Source: Candidatus Methylacidiphilales bacterium
GTDB lineage: Bacteria > Verrucomicrobiota > Verrucomicrobiia > Methylacidiphilales > JAAUTS01
Direction: 5' to 3'
Length of the DNA: 64,000 nt
Assembly (NCBI GenBank): GCA_028713655.1
Contig: JAQTNW010000014.1
Location: forward strand, 1 to 64,000
Shown piece by piece: positions 44,146 through 53,426 of this stretch. The translations under genes and the position numbers were made by a program. The stretch's first letter is position 1, and every line of letters begins with the position of its first letter. Under the pieces are notes generated by a model. The model saw only the letters and a list, made by a program, of their open reading frames with translations. It searched no databases and was not told the origin of the DNA.

Positions 44146-44183
44146 CCCAGCCACCTGGGAAATGGCACATGGATATCCATGTG
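44146..44183. terminator. Hairpins between convergent proS and pabC
   Basis: CCCAG-CCAC-CTGGG (44146-44159) and the perfect 18-bp palindrome CACATGGATATCCATGTG (44166-44183) fill the gap between the two stop codons. No long T tract follows on either strand. Confidence 0.45.
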
Positions 44184-44199
44184 AATAAAGGAATCGCAG

Positions 44200-44985
44200 C
44201 TAGGGCTCCTCGTCTTCGAGAAGTCCGGGCTCGTTGATGTCTTTAAATGCACGCGTGTCGGAGGCTGCTGACAATTGTTTTTCAACCTCCGCATGATAGA
44301 GCTTGCGCAGAGTCTCGGTATCCGGGCCTATCCTCAGATTGCGCCCCCGCCACAGGATCACCGGCATGATGCCAATCCGGCTGTTGGTGACGAAGATTTC
44401 ATCGGCGGCCTCCAACTCCTCCACCGCCCAGCGCCCCTGCTCCAATTCCCCCCTCCAGTTTTCCATCACCCAGTGCCGGACAACCCCCGCCCGGCAGCCG
44501 CAACTGTGATCGGGCGTGAACAGCGTTCCCTCCTGGAGCCAGAACACATTCGCCATCGAGGCCGACGCAATTTCCTCCCGTTCGTTCAGCAGGATCGTTT
44601 CATCATAACGTGTCTCATGCCTGGCTTGGTAGTGGAGCAAATAACTCAGTGTTTTCAAGCGCGAATCCCAGGCCTCGGACGAAACCCGCAGGCGCGAAAG
44701 ATCCAGCGTGTAATTTGCCGGCACATGGTCGATCCCTTCCTCAAACATCGTGTTCAACCCGGAGGAGGTCAAAAACCAGCGCCAGATCCCATCCCCTTCC
44801 GGAACCGCCCCGTGATTATCGGCGCCATCAATCGGCAACCCGATAGATTTCGCGCCTGTGATGAGATTCCTAAGGTGGGATTCATAAAAGAGCGCCACGC
44901 CTTTGCGCACCACAACGGTTTCAAAAACACCCAGGCCATAGCGGAATCCCGAGTCTGATAGCTCCACTCTGGGTTTTTCACTCAT
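44200..44985 (-). CDS. pabC: Aminotransferase class IV, probable aminodeoxychorismate lyase
   Basis: A 261-residue PLP enzyme of fold type IV. The pattern RYGLGVFETVVVRKG, YDETILLNEREEIASASMAN and EIFVTNSRIGIMPV fits the class, in which a conserved Lys binds PLP. The position directly after pabB (ATGA overlap) points to aminodeoxychorismate lyase, which yields p-aminobenzoate for folate. A D-amino acid or branched-chain aminotransferase cannot be excluded by sequence alone. Confidence 0.82.
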   Translation of the reverse strand: MSEKPRVELSDSGFRYGLGVFETVVVRKGVALFYESHLRNLITGAKSIGLPIDGADNHGAVPEGDGIWRWFLTSSGLNTMFEEGIDHVPANYTLDLSRLRVSSEAWDSRLKTLSYLLHYQARHETRYDETILLNEREEIASASMANVFWLQEGTLFTPDHSCGCRAGVVRHWVMENWRGELEQGRWAVEELEAADEIFVTNSRIGIMPVILWRGRNLRIGPDTETLRKLYHAEVEKQLSAASDTRAFKDINEPGLLEDEEP

Positions 44986-46148
44986 GGCAAGGCGCCCGTT
45001 TTTCGCGCGGGAATCGGCCGCCGGGCCTGATAAATCGAAAAAGCCTGGCATAACGCCCGCGCCTTATGCTCCGTCTCTTCAAATTCCAGGACCGGGTCCG
45101 AATCGGCGGTAATGCCGCTCCCGGCAAAGAAGGAAAGCTTTCCGCGGTGGTATTCCGCCGTACGGATCGCGATGTTAAACTGGGCGCTGCCGTCAAACCC
45201 AAAGTACCCGATGGCCCCCGTATAAAACCCGCGCCGGAACGGCTCGAGCTGCGCGATGATTTCACGGGCCCGTTTCTTTGGGGCGCCCGTGATCGAGCCG
45301 CCGGGAAAACAGGCCCTGACAGCCTGCACAGGCGAGACATCCCCGCGCAACTGCCCCTCAACAGTCGAAATCAAATGAAACACATGCGAAAAAGCCTCGC
45401 AATGCAGCAGGCTCGGCGCCGTCACGCTGCCATACTCGCATATCGCGCCCAGATCGTTCCTCTCAAGGTCCGTAATCATGATAAGCTCGGCGATTTCCTT
45501 CGGGGAAGTGGCCAGCTCGAACGCATTCTGCCGGTCGCGCAGGCTGTCCCGGTCGCGGGGCCGCGTGCCTTTGATCGGCTGCGTGCGGATACGCCCGCCT
45601 TGCAGGCTGATGAACAGTTCCGGCGAAGCCGAGCATAAAATCCTATCCTGACATTCGAGATAAGCCGAAAGCGGCGCGCCCGTCGCCTGCCAGAGGGCCT
45701 GGAAAAAACGGCGTGCGTCAAAATCCGGCACCGCACGGCAAAAGCGGCGCGCGAGATTCGCCTGATAAATGTCCCCGCTTCGAATGTGTTCCTGCGCCGC
45801 CTCGATCATCCGGCAGTATTCTTCCAAACCCGGTTCCCCGGCCCAGTCCTCGTCCAGGGCCGCCTGGGAACGTTCGACCTCTTCCGGGAACAACGGGTCC
45901 TGCGAAACCGGTTCCAGCTCCGGATAAAACGCAAAATCAAAATCGCCATCGTAGGAAAAATAGCCCACGGCCGCCCCCGGCGGATGCAGGCAGTCCGGAC
46001 CGGATTTTGTCCGTTCTTTCAAGGCTTCATCCAGCCGACCCCAGTCGTCCCAGGAACCGGACAGGCGAAAATCCGGGCGCCCGAACAAATAAACCGTGTC
46101 GGTCAGGTCCGCCCGCAACAATGCCGCGCTGCATTCGCCGAAGTTCAT
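44982..46148 (-). CDS. pabB: Aminodeoxychorismate synthase component I
   Basis: A 388-residue chorismate-using enzyme: LARRFCRAVPDF, YQANLARRF, PIKGTRPRDRD with the PIKGT motif of PabB, ITDLERNDLGAICEYGSV and CFPGGSITGAPKKRA. It adds ammonia to chorismate to make aminodeoxychorismate for folate. The N-terminal 100 residues are trimmed compared with longer PabB. The start overlaps the M16 peptidase stop, and the stop overlaps pabC. Confidence 0.92.
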   Translation of the reverse strand: MNFGECSAALLRADLTDTVYLFGRPDFRLSGSWDDWGRLDEALKERTKSGPDCLHPPGAAVGYFSYDGDFDFAFYPELEPVSQDPLFPEEVERSQAALDEDWAGEPGLEEYCRMIEAAQEHIRSGDIYQANLARRFCRAVPDFDARRFFQALWQATGAPLSAYLECQDRILCSASPELFISLQGGRIRTQPIKGTRPRDRDSLRDRQNAFELATSPKEIAELIMITDLERNDLGAICEYGSVTAPSLLHCEAFSHVFHLISTVEGQLRGDVSPVQAVRACFPGGSITGAPKKRAREIIAQLEPFRRGFYTGAIGYFGFDGSAQFNIAIRTAEYHRGKLSFFAGSGITADSDPVLEFEETEHKARALCQAFSIYQARRPIPARKTGALP

Positions 46149-47425
46149 AGGTCCTGGAGCGGTTTTGCCGCTTCCTTCAGCAGCGTGTCATTGACTTCCG
46201 GCCCCACAACGGCGAGCGCCATCCGGCCCGGTCGGAACAAATCGCGCGCCACGGCCTGCACCTCACTGGGAGTCACTTCTTCAATGGCGCGGATCACGTC
46301 GGCGGGCTGCAGCATAACGTTGAGCCCAACCAGCGATTCCCCCATCCACATCATGCGGCTAGTCGTGCTCTCCAAATGCAGTTTCATCTGGCCGATGATG
46401 TAATCCTTCGCCCGGCGCAACTCGACCTCGTCCGGCTTTTTCCGGGTGATGCGCTCCAGTTCCACGGCCACCAATTTCATGGCCTTGACAAGCTTGGGTG
46501 TATCGACTCCCGCCTGCACATAAAACGCGCCGGTTTCATGAAAATGCGCCGTAGCAGAATTGATCGAGTACGCCAACCCGTGCTTTTCGCGCACCATCTG
46601 AAAAAGCCGCGAGCTCATGTTTTCGCCCAGCATGACGCTCAGGAGCTTGAGGGCGTAGCGGCGTTTGTCGCCTTTGGGATAGGCAAGCACGCCGAGAGAA
46701 AGGCTGCATTGTTGAACGGGACGGGGCACGGAAACCAATGCCACGCGGCTGCGGGACGGGGCCTTGAAAACAGGCGCGGAAAATTTCGAGCCGGTGCGGC
46801 TGACATTCACATAGCGCTTGGTCAGGGAGTGTATCCGTTCGCGCGTGACCCCGCCTGCCACCGAAACCACCAGGGTCTCCGGACTGTAATGGCTGCGCCA
46901 AAAATTCATCAGGTCTCCGCGCTTCATGGCCGACACCGACCCCGGGCTCCCGGTGATCGGCCGCCCCAATCCGTGCCCAGACCAAAGAGCCTGGTTGAGT
47001 TGCTCCATCACAAGCGATGAAGGCTGGTCTTCGTACATGCGGATTTCTTCGAGGATGACCCCCCGTTCGCGTTCCAATTCCTCCTTGGGAAAATTGGATT
47101 TCCAAAGCATGTCAAAAAGGACATCCAGCACCAGCTCCAGATGGTCGGCATCCAGACGGGCGTAATAGCAGGTCATTTCCTCTGCTGTGAAGGCGTTCAA
47201 GTCGCCGCCCTTGCTCTCGATTTCCTGGGAAATCTGAAGGGCGTTGCGGCGGGCGGTACCCTTGAACAGCATGTGTTCCAGAAAATGCGCGCCGCCGTGG
47301 AGGCCGGGGGTTTCATAGCGCGCGCCGGTCCGGAACCAGAGTCCGACCGAAACACTGTCCACCTGCGGCATGTGGCAAAATGCAAAATCCGAACGCCCAA
47401 CCGCCTCGCGGTCATAAGAAACCAT
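46145..47425 (-). CDS. M16-family zinc peptidase
   Basis: A 426-residue inverzincin protease related to mitochondrial processing peptidase. The zinc motif HFLEH is intact (His47, Glu50, His51), and the third-ligand region follows at the expected distance (ERGVILEEIRMYED). Two M16 halves are present; the C-terminal half is inactive, as usual. Translated just before pabB with a 4-base overlap. Role in peptide turnover or maturation; the link to folate genes is probably operon convenience. Confidence 0.93.
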   Translation of the reverse strand: MVSYDREAVGRSDFAFCHMPQVDSVSVGLWFRTGARYETPGLHGGAHFLEHMLFKGTARRNALQISQEIESKGGDLNAFTAEEMTCYYARLDADHLELVLDVLFDMLWKSNFPKEELERERGVILEEIRMYEDQPSSLVMEQLNQALWSGHGLGRPITGSPGSVSAMKRGDLMNFWRSHYSPETLVVSVAGGVTRERIHSLTKRYVNVSRTGSKFSAPVFKAPSRSRVALVSVPRPVQQCSLSLGVLAYPKGDKRRYALKLLSVMLGENMSSRLFQMVREKHGLAYSINSATAHFHETGAFYVQAGVDTPKLVKAMKLVAVELERITRKKPDEVELRRAKDYIIGQMKLHLESTTSRMMWMGESLVGLNVMLQPADVIRAIEEVTPSEVQAVARDLFRPGRMALAVVGPEVNDTLLKEAAKPLQDL

Positions 47426-47686
47426 AACAGAACAGCTTACGCTTCCCTGTCAACCTGTCAAACAGGCTTCTCACGGGATTTCCGACGCCGCTTTGGGAAT
47501 GCACGCCCGGATAAAAATAAAGCATTTGAGCCGTATCTGTTCCATTGCAAAGCCGGAAAATTAACCTTACGGTTTTTGCGGATGAAACCAGCTCCGCCGC
47601 CTGCCAGCTTCCATTTCTTTTATCGACAGCCCGCAGATGGAGCCTTCTGTAACATGTTAAAATCTTAATAATGGAACGATGAAAAA

Positions 47687-49696
47687 ATGACTGAGAAACT
47701 ACGTTACGGAACTTGGGGCTCTGACGAAGCCGGACTGCCTTGTTTTAACCTCACTGCTGGCGACAATGACGCGCGCGAAGCGCCCTTCCGGCATCTGATC
47801 GGCACGGGTCGGCTCCTGGCAATGGCGGATCGCTGGGGGCGGGCACATCTGTTCACGACCGAAGGCGGCTTTCTCTGGCTCAACAAACCCGGCGATGCGC
47901 CGGTCAATGGTTCGTTGTATTTAAAGATGGAGTCGGACGGGAAGGCGCTTCCCCTGCTACACGGCGCGTTAACGCAGAAAAACGGAATACGGATCGGGGT
48001 CGGACATATTGAATACTCCGGTGAAGTACAATCCGAAGGAGTCCATCTGCGGGTTGTGCAACAATTTTATGCAAGACCGGACCGGGGACGTGTTCTTTTT
48101 GCCCGTTTCTCGCTCACCAATCTTGGAAATACACCTCTCCAGACCCGTCTAAAAATCTGCAGCGATGTCACCTGCGCGCAGGCCGGATTGCACCCGATTC
48201 TGCAACCCGGATTGGCCGGGTTCAGCAAAGCCCATGAACAGCTTGGTGATGTTTTTTTGGCTGCCGCTCCGGAATGGCAGCCTTCTGCCGAACAGCAAAC
48301 GCTGGCCCTGGGCCATGATGCAGTCCTTGCACCCGGTAAAACATGGACTGCGGACGTTGCCACGGGTTATGGCAGCGCCGGAGCGGTTCAAATTCCTCCG
48401 CTGGATGAAGTCAGGAAACAATGGAGCAGCAAACTGGAGCCTTTTCGCGTCGATGCGCCCGAGGAATGGATGCGGCAGGAATGTTTGTGGAATGCCGGAC
48501 AGTTGCTTTCCTTCACCTGCTACGATGGCTCGGTGGACGAATATTTCATCGCACTCGGCGGCTATGGTTGGGGCGAATTCGGAGTCAGGGAAGTCGCAGA
48601 AACCAGCATGGTGCTGGCGGACTGCGACTGGGAGTTGGCGGCCTGTTCGCTTCGCTTCGTCGCCAAAACACAACTGGCCAGCGGCGACATCCCCAAAATG
48701 CACTCGATGCGCCGCGACCGCAAGGTGCGCGAGTTCGAAAGTGACAACGAACTTTGGTTCGTGATCGGCTGCTGTGAAAGCATTGCGAGCGCCGGAAAAA
48801 CACAGTTTTGGGATGAACCGTGCAGCTTTTGGGACCAGGGCGAAGGCAGCATCTGGGAACACGCCAGGCGCGCCTTTTATTGGGTGCGCGACGGCATCGG
48901 CCTCGGCAGCCACGGGTTGATCCTTATGCGGCAGGGCGACTGGAATGATTACCTCTCGCTGGTGGGAGCCGGAGGCCGGGGCGAGTCCGTGATGAATTCC
49001 GGCATGGCCTGCTTCGCATTCACGGCGATGGCGGATCTTGCGCGCCGCCGCGGTGAAACACAGTTTGTAGCCGAACTCGAAGCCTACACGGCCAAACTTC
49101 GCCAAGCCGTCAACGCTGTGTTCGACCAAGGCTGGTTTCTGCGGGGCTACACCGACAATGGCAAGCCGGTCGGCTCCTATGAAGAGGGCCGCCTTTTCAT
49201 CAATGCCCAAAGCTGGTGTTCCCTGGCAAAATGCGGCACGCCCGAGCAGCGGAAAACCGCCCTCAAAAATGCCGTGGCCCGCTGCCACACCGACATCGGC
49301 CTGATGCTCATGAGCCTGCCTTACAGCGGCCCCGCACCCGAAGGCATTTCCGTCTGCGCCTTTCCCGATGGCGAAGGCGAGAACGCCGGGATTTGGCCGC
49401 AGACAATCTACTGGATGGTTTGGGCGCTGGCGGAAGAGGGCCTCGTTGAAGAGGCATTCAGCGAATGGATCTGCGGCACCTTGCGCAATCATTCCCGCCG
49501 TTTTCCGGAAGTTCCCTACGGCATCTTCAATGGCCCGGATTGTTTTTCCTCGAAGTGCGCGGGGGAACGCGAGGGCTGGACCCAGCTTGAACTCGTGGAC
49601 CGCGCCCGCACGGTACCCATGAATCCCATGATCGCCTGGCAAGGCTTCGCGATGAAGAAAATCAACCGGGCGAAAAAGGCTCGCAGTATGGTGTAA
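47687..49696 (+). CDS. GH94-like glycoside phosphorylase
   Basis: A 669-residue protein: beta-sandwich N terminus (to about 250) and an alpha/alpha-barrel. The general acid sits in GDWND (about 417-421), with FINAQSWCSLA and GIWPQTIYWMVWALAEE downstream, as in cellobiose/chitobiose phosphorylases. These cleave a beta-glucoside with phosphate. It is about 130 residues shorter than typical GH94. The sugar specificity is unknown. It is well separated from the preceding gene. Confidence 0.78.
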   Translation: MTEKLRYGTWGSDEAGLPCFNLTAGDNDAREAPFRHLIGTGRLLAMADRWGRAHLFTTEGGFLWLNKPGDAPVNGSLYLKMESDGKALPLLHGALTQKNGIRIGVGHIEYSGEVQSEGVHLRVVQQFYARPDRGRVLFARFSLTNLGNTPLQTRLKICSDVTCAQAGLHPILQPGLAGFSKAHEQLGDVFLAAAPEWQPSAEQQTLALGHDAVLAPGKTWTADVATGYGSAGAVQIPPLDEVRKQWSSKLEPFRVDAPEEWMRQECLWNAGQLLSFTCYDGSVDEYFIALGGYGWGEFGVREVAETSMVLADCDWELAACSLRFVAKTQLASGDIPKMHSMRRDRKVREFESDNELWFVIGCCESIASAGKTQFWDEPCSFWDQGEGSIWEHARRAFYWVRDGIGLGSHGLILMRQGDWNDYLSLVGAGGRGESVMNSGMACFAFTAMADLARRRGETQFVAELEAYTAKLRQAVNAVFDQGWFLRGYTDNGKPVGSYEEGRLFINAQSWCSLAKCGTPEQRKTALKNAVARCHTDIGLMLMSLPYSGPAPEGISVCAFPDGEGENAGIWPQTIYWMVWALAEEGLVEEAFSEWICGTLRNHSRRFPEVPYGIFNGPDCFSSKCAGEREGWTQLELVDRARTVPMNPMIAWQGFAMKKINRAKKARSMV

Positions 49697-49703
49697 AATC
49701 CAA

Positions 49704-49744
49704 AGCGGTGTCGCGCCTCCGGCTTGCCACCGCACTCCACATCG
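49704..49744. repeat. Dispersed repeat, GCGGTGTCGCGCC family, copy 2
   Basis: AAAGCGGTGTCGCGCCTCCG then GCTTGCCACCGCACTCCACA, matching 2798-2836, in the short gap before the Nudix gene end. Confidence 0.65.
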
Positions 49745-49782
49745 GACATGGCGATCCATGCCTGTTGGATTCACGCAGGCGT

Positions 49783-50367
49783 TTATTCCGAAACCAAGCC
49801 TGCAAGATAAGCCAGTACCTTGCTGTCGAACTGCAGCCCGGAGTCCATCGCGCGCGCCAGATAATCCGGCACTTCAGCGCGTCTGAGGAGCAGGACGCTG
49901 ATTTCCTCGTCCTCGCCCAAGCCGGGGACCGGGTATATATTTTCAGGAAGGGTTTCATCAATCTCAACCAGCACCACATGCGTGCGTTCGCTGCTCAGGC
50001 CGGGCGTGTTGTATCCTGCGGGCAGCAACCGGACCACGCGCCCATGATACCCCGTTTCCTCCTTCAGTTCCCGAAGAGCCGCGATTTCGGGCGTTTCGGA
50101 GCCGTCGATCAGGCCGGCCGGGAATTCAATCACCAGTCCCTGCGCAGGCGGGCGGTACTGTGAAATCAGCAAGAGGCGGTTTGACGGCATCAACCAGGAG
50201 ATCAGGAGAACAGCCCGGCATTCGCCGTTGCGCGCCGCCATTTCCCATACCCGTTCGGATCCCCGCGCGTCCTTCCAGCGAATGGACTGCAGGTTCAGAA
50301 ACCTGCCCGAGGCGAGTGTTTCCCGGGAAAGTTCACGGCTGGGATCGTTTTTACCTGTGGAGCTCAT
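49783..50367 (-). CDS. Nudix hydrolase (ADP-ribose pyrophosphatase-like)
   Basis: A 194-residue Nudix protein. The Nudix box is complete: G at the start of GLIDGSET, then PEIAALRELKEETGY, matching GX5EX7REUXEEXGU. IEFPAG before it fits ADP-ribose diphosphatases. The start MSSTGKNDPS is chosen because the 16 upstream residues to 50415 are poor. It runs opposite to its GH94 and GH38 neighbours. Substrate not determined. Confidence 0.88.
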   Translation of the reverse strand: MSSTGKNDPSRELSRETLASGRFLNLQSIRWKDARGSERVWEMAARNGECRAVLLISWLMPSNRLLLISQYRPPAQGLVIEFPAGLIDGSETPEIAALRELKEETGYHGRVVRLLPAGYNTPGLSSERTHVVLVEIDETLPENIYPVPGLGEDEEISVLLLRRAEVPDYLARAMDSGLQFDSKVLAYLAGLVSE

Positions 50368-50505
50368 ATCAATATATGAAGTTGGAATTAGGACGGAGTG
50401 TCCGGCTTCTACCATGGAAATACAAACAAATTTCGGTTTTCATGGAAAAGACTTTCGTCTAGCGTGAACTCCACTTATAACAAAAACCATTCCGTTGATG
50501 GATTT

Positions 50506-50534
50506 CACAGACGGGCGCAAGTCCGCACCCTGTG
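50506..50534 (+). other. Weak hairpin in the GH38 leader
   Basis: CACAG...CTGTG with an inner CGG...CCG in the 100-base leader of the next gene. Possibly a regulatory fold; no riboswitch class is recognised. Confidence 0.25.
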
Positions 50535-50565
50535 TTCTCGGGAAAAATCGGATTAAAACGCCAAC

Positions 50566-53406
50566 ATGAGCACTCAATCAAAAAAAACAAAAGTTTATCT
50601 TGTCGCCAACAACCATATCGACCGGGAATGGACCTATGACTCGCAGTTGACGCGGGTCCTGACCACGCAGTTCTTTGAGGATTTGATCACCACTTTCAAA
50701 AAAATCCCCGATTTCCAGTTTGTCCTCGATTCCCAAACTGTGCCCCTCGACGATTTCCTGGAGTTGTATCCGGAAAAAAGGGGGGTGCTGAAAAAATATG
50801 TCGCCGAGAAAAGATTATGGGCGGGCCCCTGGTACACGGCGCCCGATTGCTTTTATTTGAGCGGCGAATCGGTGGTGCGAAACCTGCTGGTGGGCCATGA
50901 GGTCGCGGCCTCTTTCGGCAATGTCTCCAAATTCGGCTATACACCGTTCGGATGGGGCCAGCTTTCCCAGCTCCCGCAGATATATGCGGGCTTCGGCATC
51001 GACAGCGTGTTCTTTTACCGCGGAGCCGACACGATCAAGAGCAACTATTACAAATGGGTCGGCGCCGATGGAACAAAGGCCTATTGCATCAAATATCATC
51101 GGACAAACTTCTTCGACAAGGTGTTCCGCCCGATGACAAAAAACCGGGAAGCGGTTCCGTGGGACCGGGAGTTGAATTATACCGGGGACGAAGTGCCGTT
51201 CATGTTCGGCAGCGACGACTACAAATATGAACACGGTTTTGTCGCGGGCGGCAAATACCACATCAAGCAGGACAAGATCGGGGACGCCATCGAGAAGTTC
51301 ACCGAGGAGCACCGGCCTCATTTCCCAGGCAACATCGTTCTGGGCATGAATGGCATGGACACCTGCTTCCCTTCACTCAAAGGACTTCTGGCAATCGATG
51401 AAGTCAAAAATGAAAAGAAGGGCAAGCCCCGGAATTACGACCTGTTTTACAGCAGCCTCGACCGCTTTTCAGCCGACTTGAAAAAAGCGGTGGCAACCGC
51501 CCGGGTGAAGTTGGAGGAACATTCCGGGGAAATGCGGCGCTTTTTGCCCGGGTTCGGCGGCCCTAACAAATCGGAGCTCAAGAGCACGCATTTCTACCTG
51601 GCCGCAACACGCCCGCGCCAGAAATCCAGGAATGCAAAGGCCGAGAACCTTCTCGCCCGCTACGCGGAGCCGTTTGCCGCCGTCAGCCACATGCTCGGAA
51701 AATCCTATCCCCAGGAATACCTGACTTCCGCGTGGAAACATCTCCTGAAATGCCACCCGCACGACACCATCGCCGGCTGCGGCGTCGATGCCATCGAAGT
51801 CGATATGCTCAACCGCCTGGACCAGGTGATCCATATTGCCAGGGCGGTTCTGAATGTGTCGGCCCAGCATATCGTGACCCGGATCGACAATTCACAGCTC
51901 AGCGACAATGAACTGGCGCTTGTGGTCTTCAATCCCTCGCCTTTCATGCGCAAGGAAGTTGTCAGCACCTGGCTGCACCTGCCGGAAAAACTGGGCATCA
52001 ACGACTTTGAAATTGTCGAAAAGCAAAGCGGGCAGAAGGCGGAGTTCGAGATTGTGGAACGCGGGGAGATGACCGACCGGATCTTCAGAGACCTCACCGA
52101 CACCAGCCTTTACATTTATGGCGAACTGGTCCAGATCCGCCTGAACGCCTCGGTGGACGCGCTCGGATACAAGACCTATATTGTTAGGAAATCGGCCTCA
52201 AAGCTGTCGTTTGGCTCCGAAGTGCGCTTGATGGACAACCGCATGGAAAATGAGCACCTGCAGGTGACCATCAACGACGACGGCACCTTCAATATCCTTG
52301 AAAAGGAAAGCGGCAAATCCTACGCGGACCTGCATTACTTTACCGATACCGGCGACAACGGCGATTCATGGGTCCGCTTTGTTCCCGACCGGAACCGGCT
52401 TCATTCAAGCCGCGGCCTCACGGCGGACATTCACAGGATCGAAAGTTCAAGTTTGGCGACCCGCTACCAAATCGACTACCAGATGATGGTTCCGAAGGGG
52501 CTCGAAAAGAAAAATTACATCATGGAAGGGTATTATGATTATGCGGAAAGTTCGAAGGAGCTTGTGCCTTTGAAGATCCGCTCGGTTCTGACTTTGTCAA
52601 AAGGCTCCAGAAGCCTTGATATCCAAACTGAGATCGACAACCGTTCGTTCGACCATCTGGTGCAGGTTGTTTTCCCGACGAGGTTGAAGACCGATAAAGT
52701 ACACGCGGAATCGGGCTTTGATGTCGTGGAGCGCAGCATTGTCCGGAACGAAAAGAAGGCGGACCCCAGCCTGGTGAACGGCGAGGACCCCTTCATCCGC
52801 TTTGTGGATATGTCCGGACCCGACGGCGGGCTGGCGATTCTGAGCGACAGCGTGAAAGGCTATGAGCCCCTGGGAGACGAGGACAACAGCCTGGCGCTCA
52901 ACCTGATCCGGGCCTACACCTCGCAGCTCGTCACCATCTATGGTCGCAAGGAACGGCGCACCGATTCCGCGCTCACCCAGGCGCAGGGAATCCACAAATT
53001 CCATTATGCCGTGTATCCCCATGCCGGGAACTGGGAAAACGGTTGTCTCGAGCAGGCTGAGAAGACAAACTATCCGCTGGTCCCGGTGCAGACGCATCGC
53101 ACCTTCGGAAAACTGCCTTCCGAATCAGGCTTCATCAAGGTCGCATCAACGGCGCTTGTGCTCAGCGCGCTCAAAAAAGCCAATCGCGAAGACGCCGTCA
53201 TTCTGCGACTTTACAATCCCTCGACAAAAGCTGTGGAATCCGAAGTCGAGTTCATGCAGGAGCTTGCGGGCGTCGATGCGGTCAATTTGAACGAGGAAAA
53301 GCTCAAGACCGGAGGCCGACCCGACTTTAAAGGCCGCAAACTCAAAGTAAACATCGGGCCGAAAAAAATCGTCACCTACAAACTCAAATTCAAATCAAAG
53401 TCTTAA
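50566..53406 (+). CDS. GH38-family protein (alpha-mannosidase-like) lacking the canonical nucleophile
   Basis: A 946-residue protein with the GH38 layout: N-terminal catalytic fold (about 1-300), a helical middle domain and beta-sandwich C terminus. Zinc ligands HID (His17, Asp19) and HPHDTIAG (His399) are kept. In the block that normally reads PDSFGxxxxxPQI this protein has TPFGWGQLSQLPQI, so Phe128 stands where the catalytic and zinc-binding Asp should be. The alignment is by eye, but the flanking residues fix it. It may be a divergent or inactive enzyme. The HAD and LysE genes follow on the same strand. Confidence 0.85.
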   Translation: MSTQSKKTKVYLVANNHIDREWTYDSQLTRVLTTQFFEDLITTFKKIPDFQFVLDSQTVPLDDFLELYPEKRGVLKKYVAEKRLWAGPWYTAPDCFYLSGESVVRNLLVGHEVAASFGNVSKFGYTPFGWGQLSQLPQIYAGFGIDSVFFYRGADTIKSNYYKWVGADGTKAYCIKYHRTNFFDKVFRPMTKNREAVPWDRELNYTGDEVPFMFGSDDYKYEHGFVAGGKYHIKQDKIGDAIEKFTEEHRPHFPGNIVLGMNGMDTCFPSLKGLLAIDEVKNEKKGKPRNYDLFYSSLDRFSADLKKAVATARVKLEEHSGEMRRFLPGFGGPNKSELKSTHFYLAATRPRQKSRNAKAENLLARYAEPFAAVSHMLGKSYPQEYLTSAWKHLLKCHPHDTIAGCGVDAIEVDMLNRLDQVIHIARAVLNVSAQHIVTRIDNSQLSDNELALVVFNPSPFMRKEVVSTWLHLPEKLGINDFEIVEKQSGQKAEFEIVERGEMTDRIFRDLTDTSLYIYGELVQIRLNASVDALGYKTYIVRKSASKLSFGSEVRLMDNRMENEHLQVTINDDGTFNILEKESGKSYADLHYFTDTGDNGDSWVRFVPDRNRLHSSRGLTADIHRIESSSLATRYQIDYQMMVPKGLEKKNYIMEGYYDYAESSKELVPLKIRSVLTLSKGSRSLDIQTEIDNRSFDHLVQVVFPTRLKTDKVHAESGFDVVERSIVRNEKKADPSLVNGEDPFIRFVDMSGPDGGLAILSDSVKGYEPLGDEDNSLALNLIRAYTSQLVTIYGRKERRTDSALTQAQGIHKFHYAVYPHAGNWENGCLEQAEKTNYPLVPVQTHRTFGKLPSESGFIKVASTALVLSALKKANREDAVILRLYNPSTKAVESEVEFMQELAGVDAVNLNEEKLKTGGRPDFKGRKLKVNIGPKKIVTYKLKFKSKS

Positions 53407-53426
53407 CATCCCAGAAAGAATTATTC

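Noticed and set aside
48149-49774. Minus-strand open frame of 541 codons
   Set aside because: Antisense to the GH94-like gene, which has recognisable catalytic motifs; the antisense product matches nothing.
50506-50534. c-di-GMP or other riboswitch before the GH38 gene
   Set aside because: Only a weak imperfect hairpin is present and no known aptamer core could be matched.
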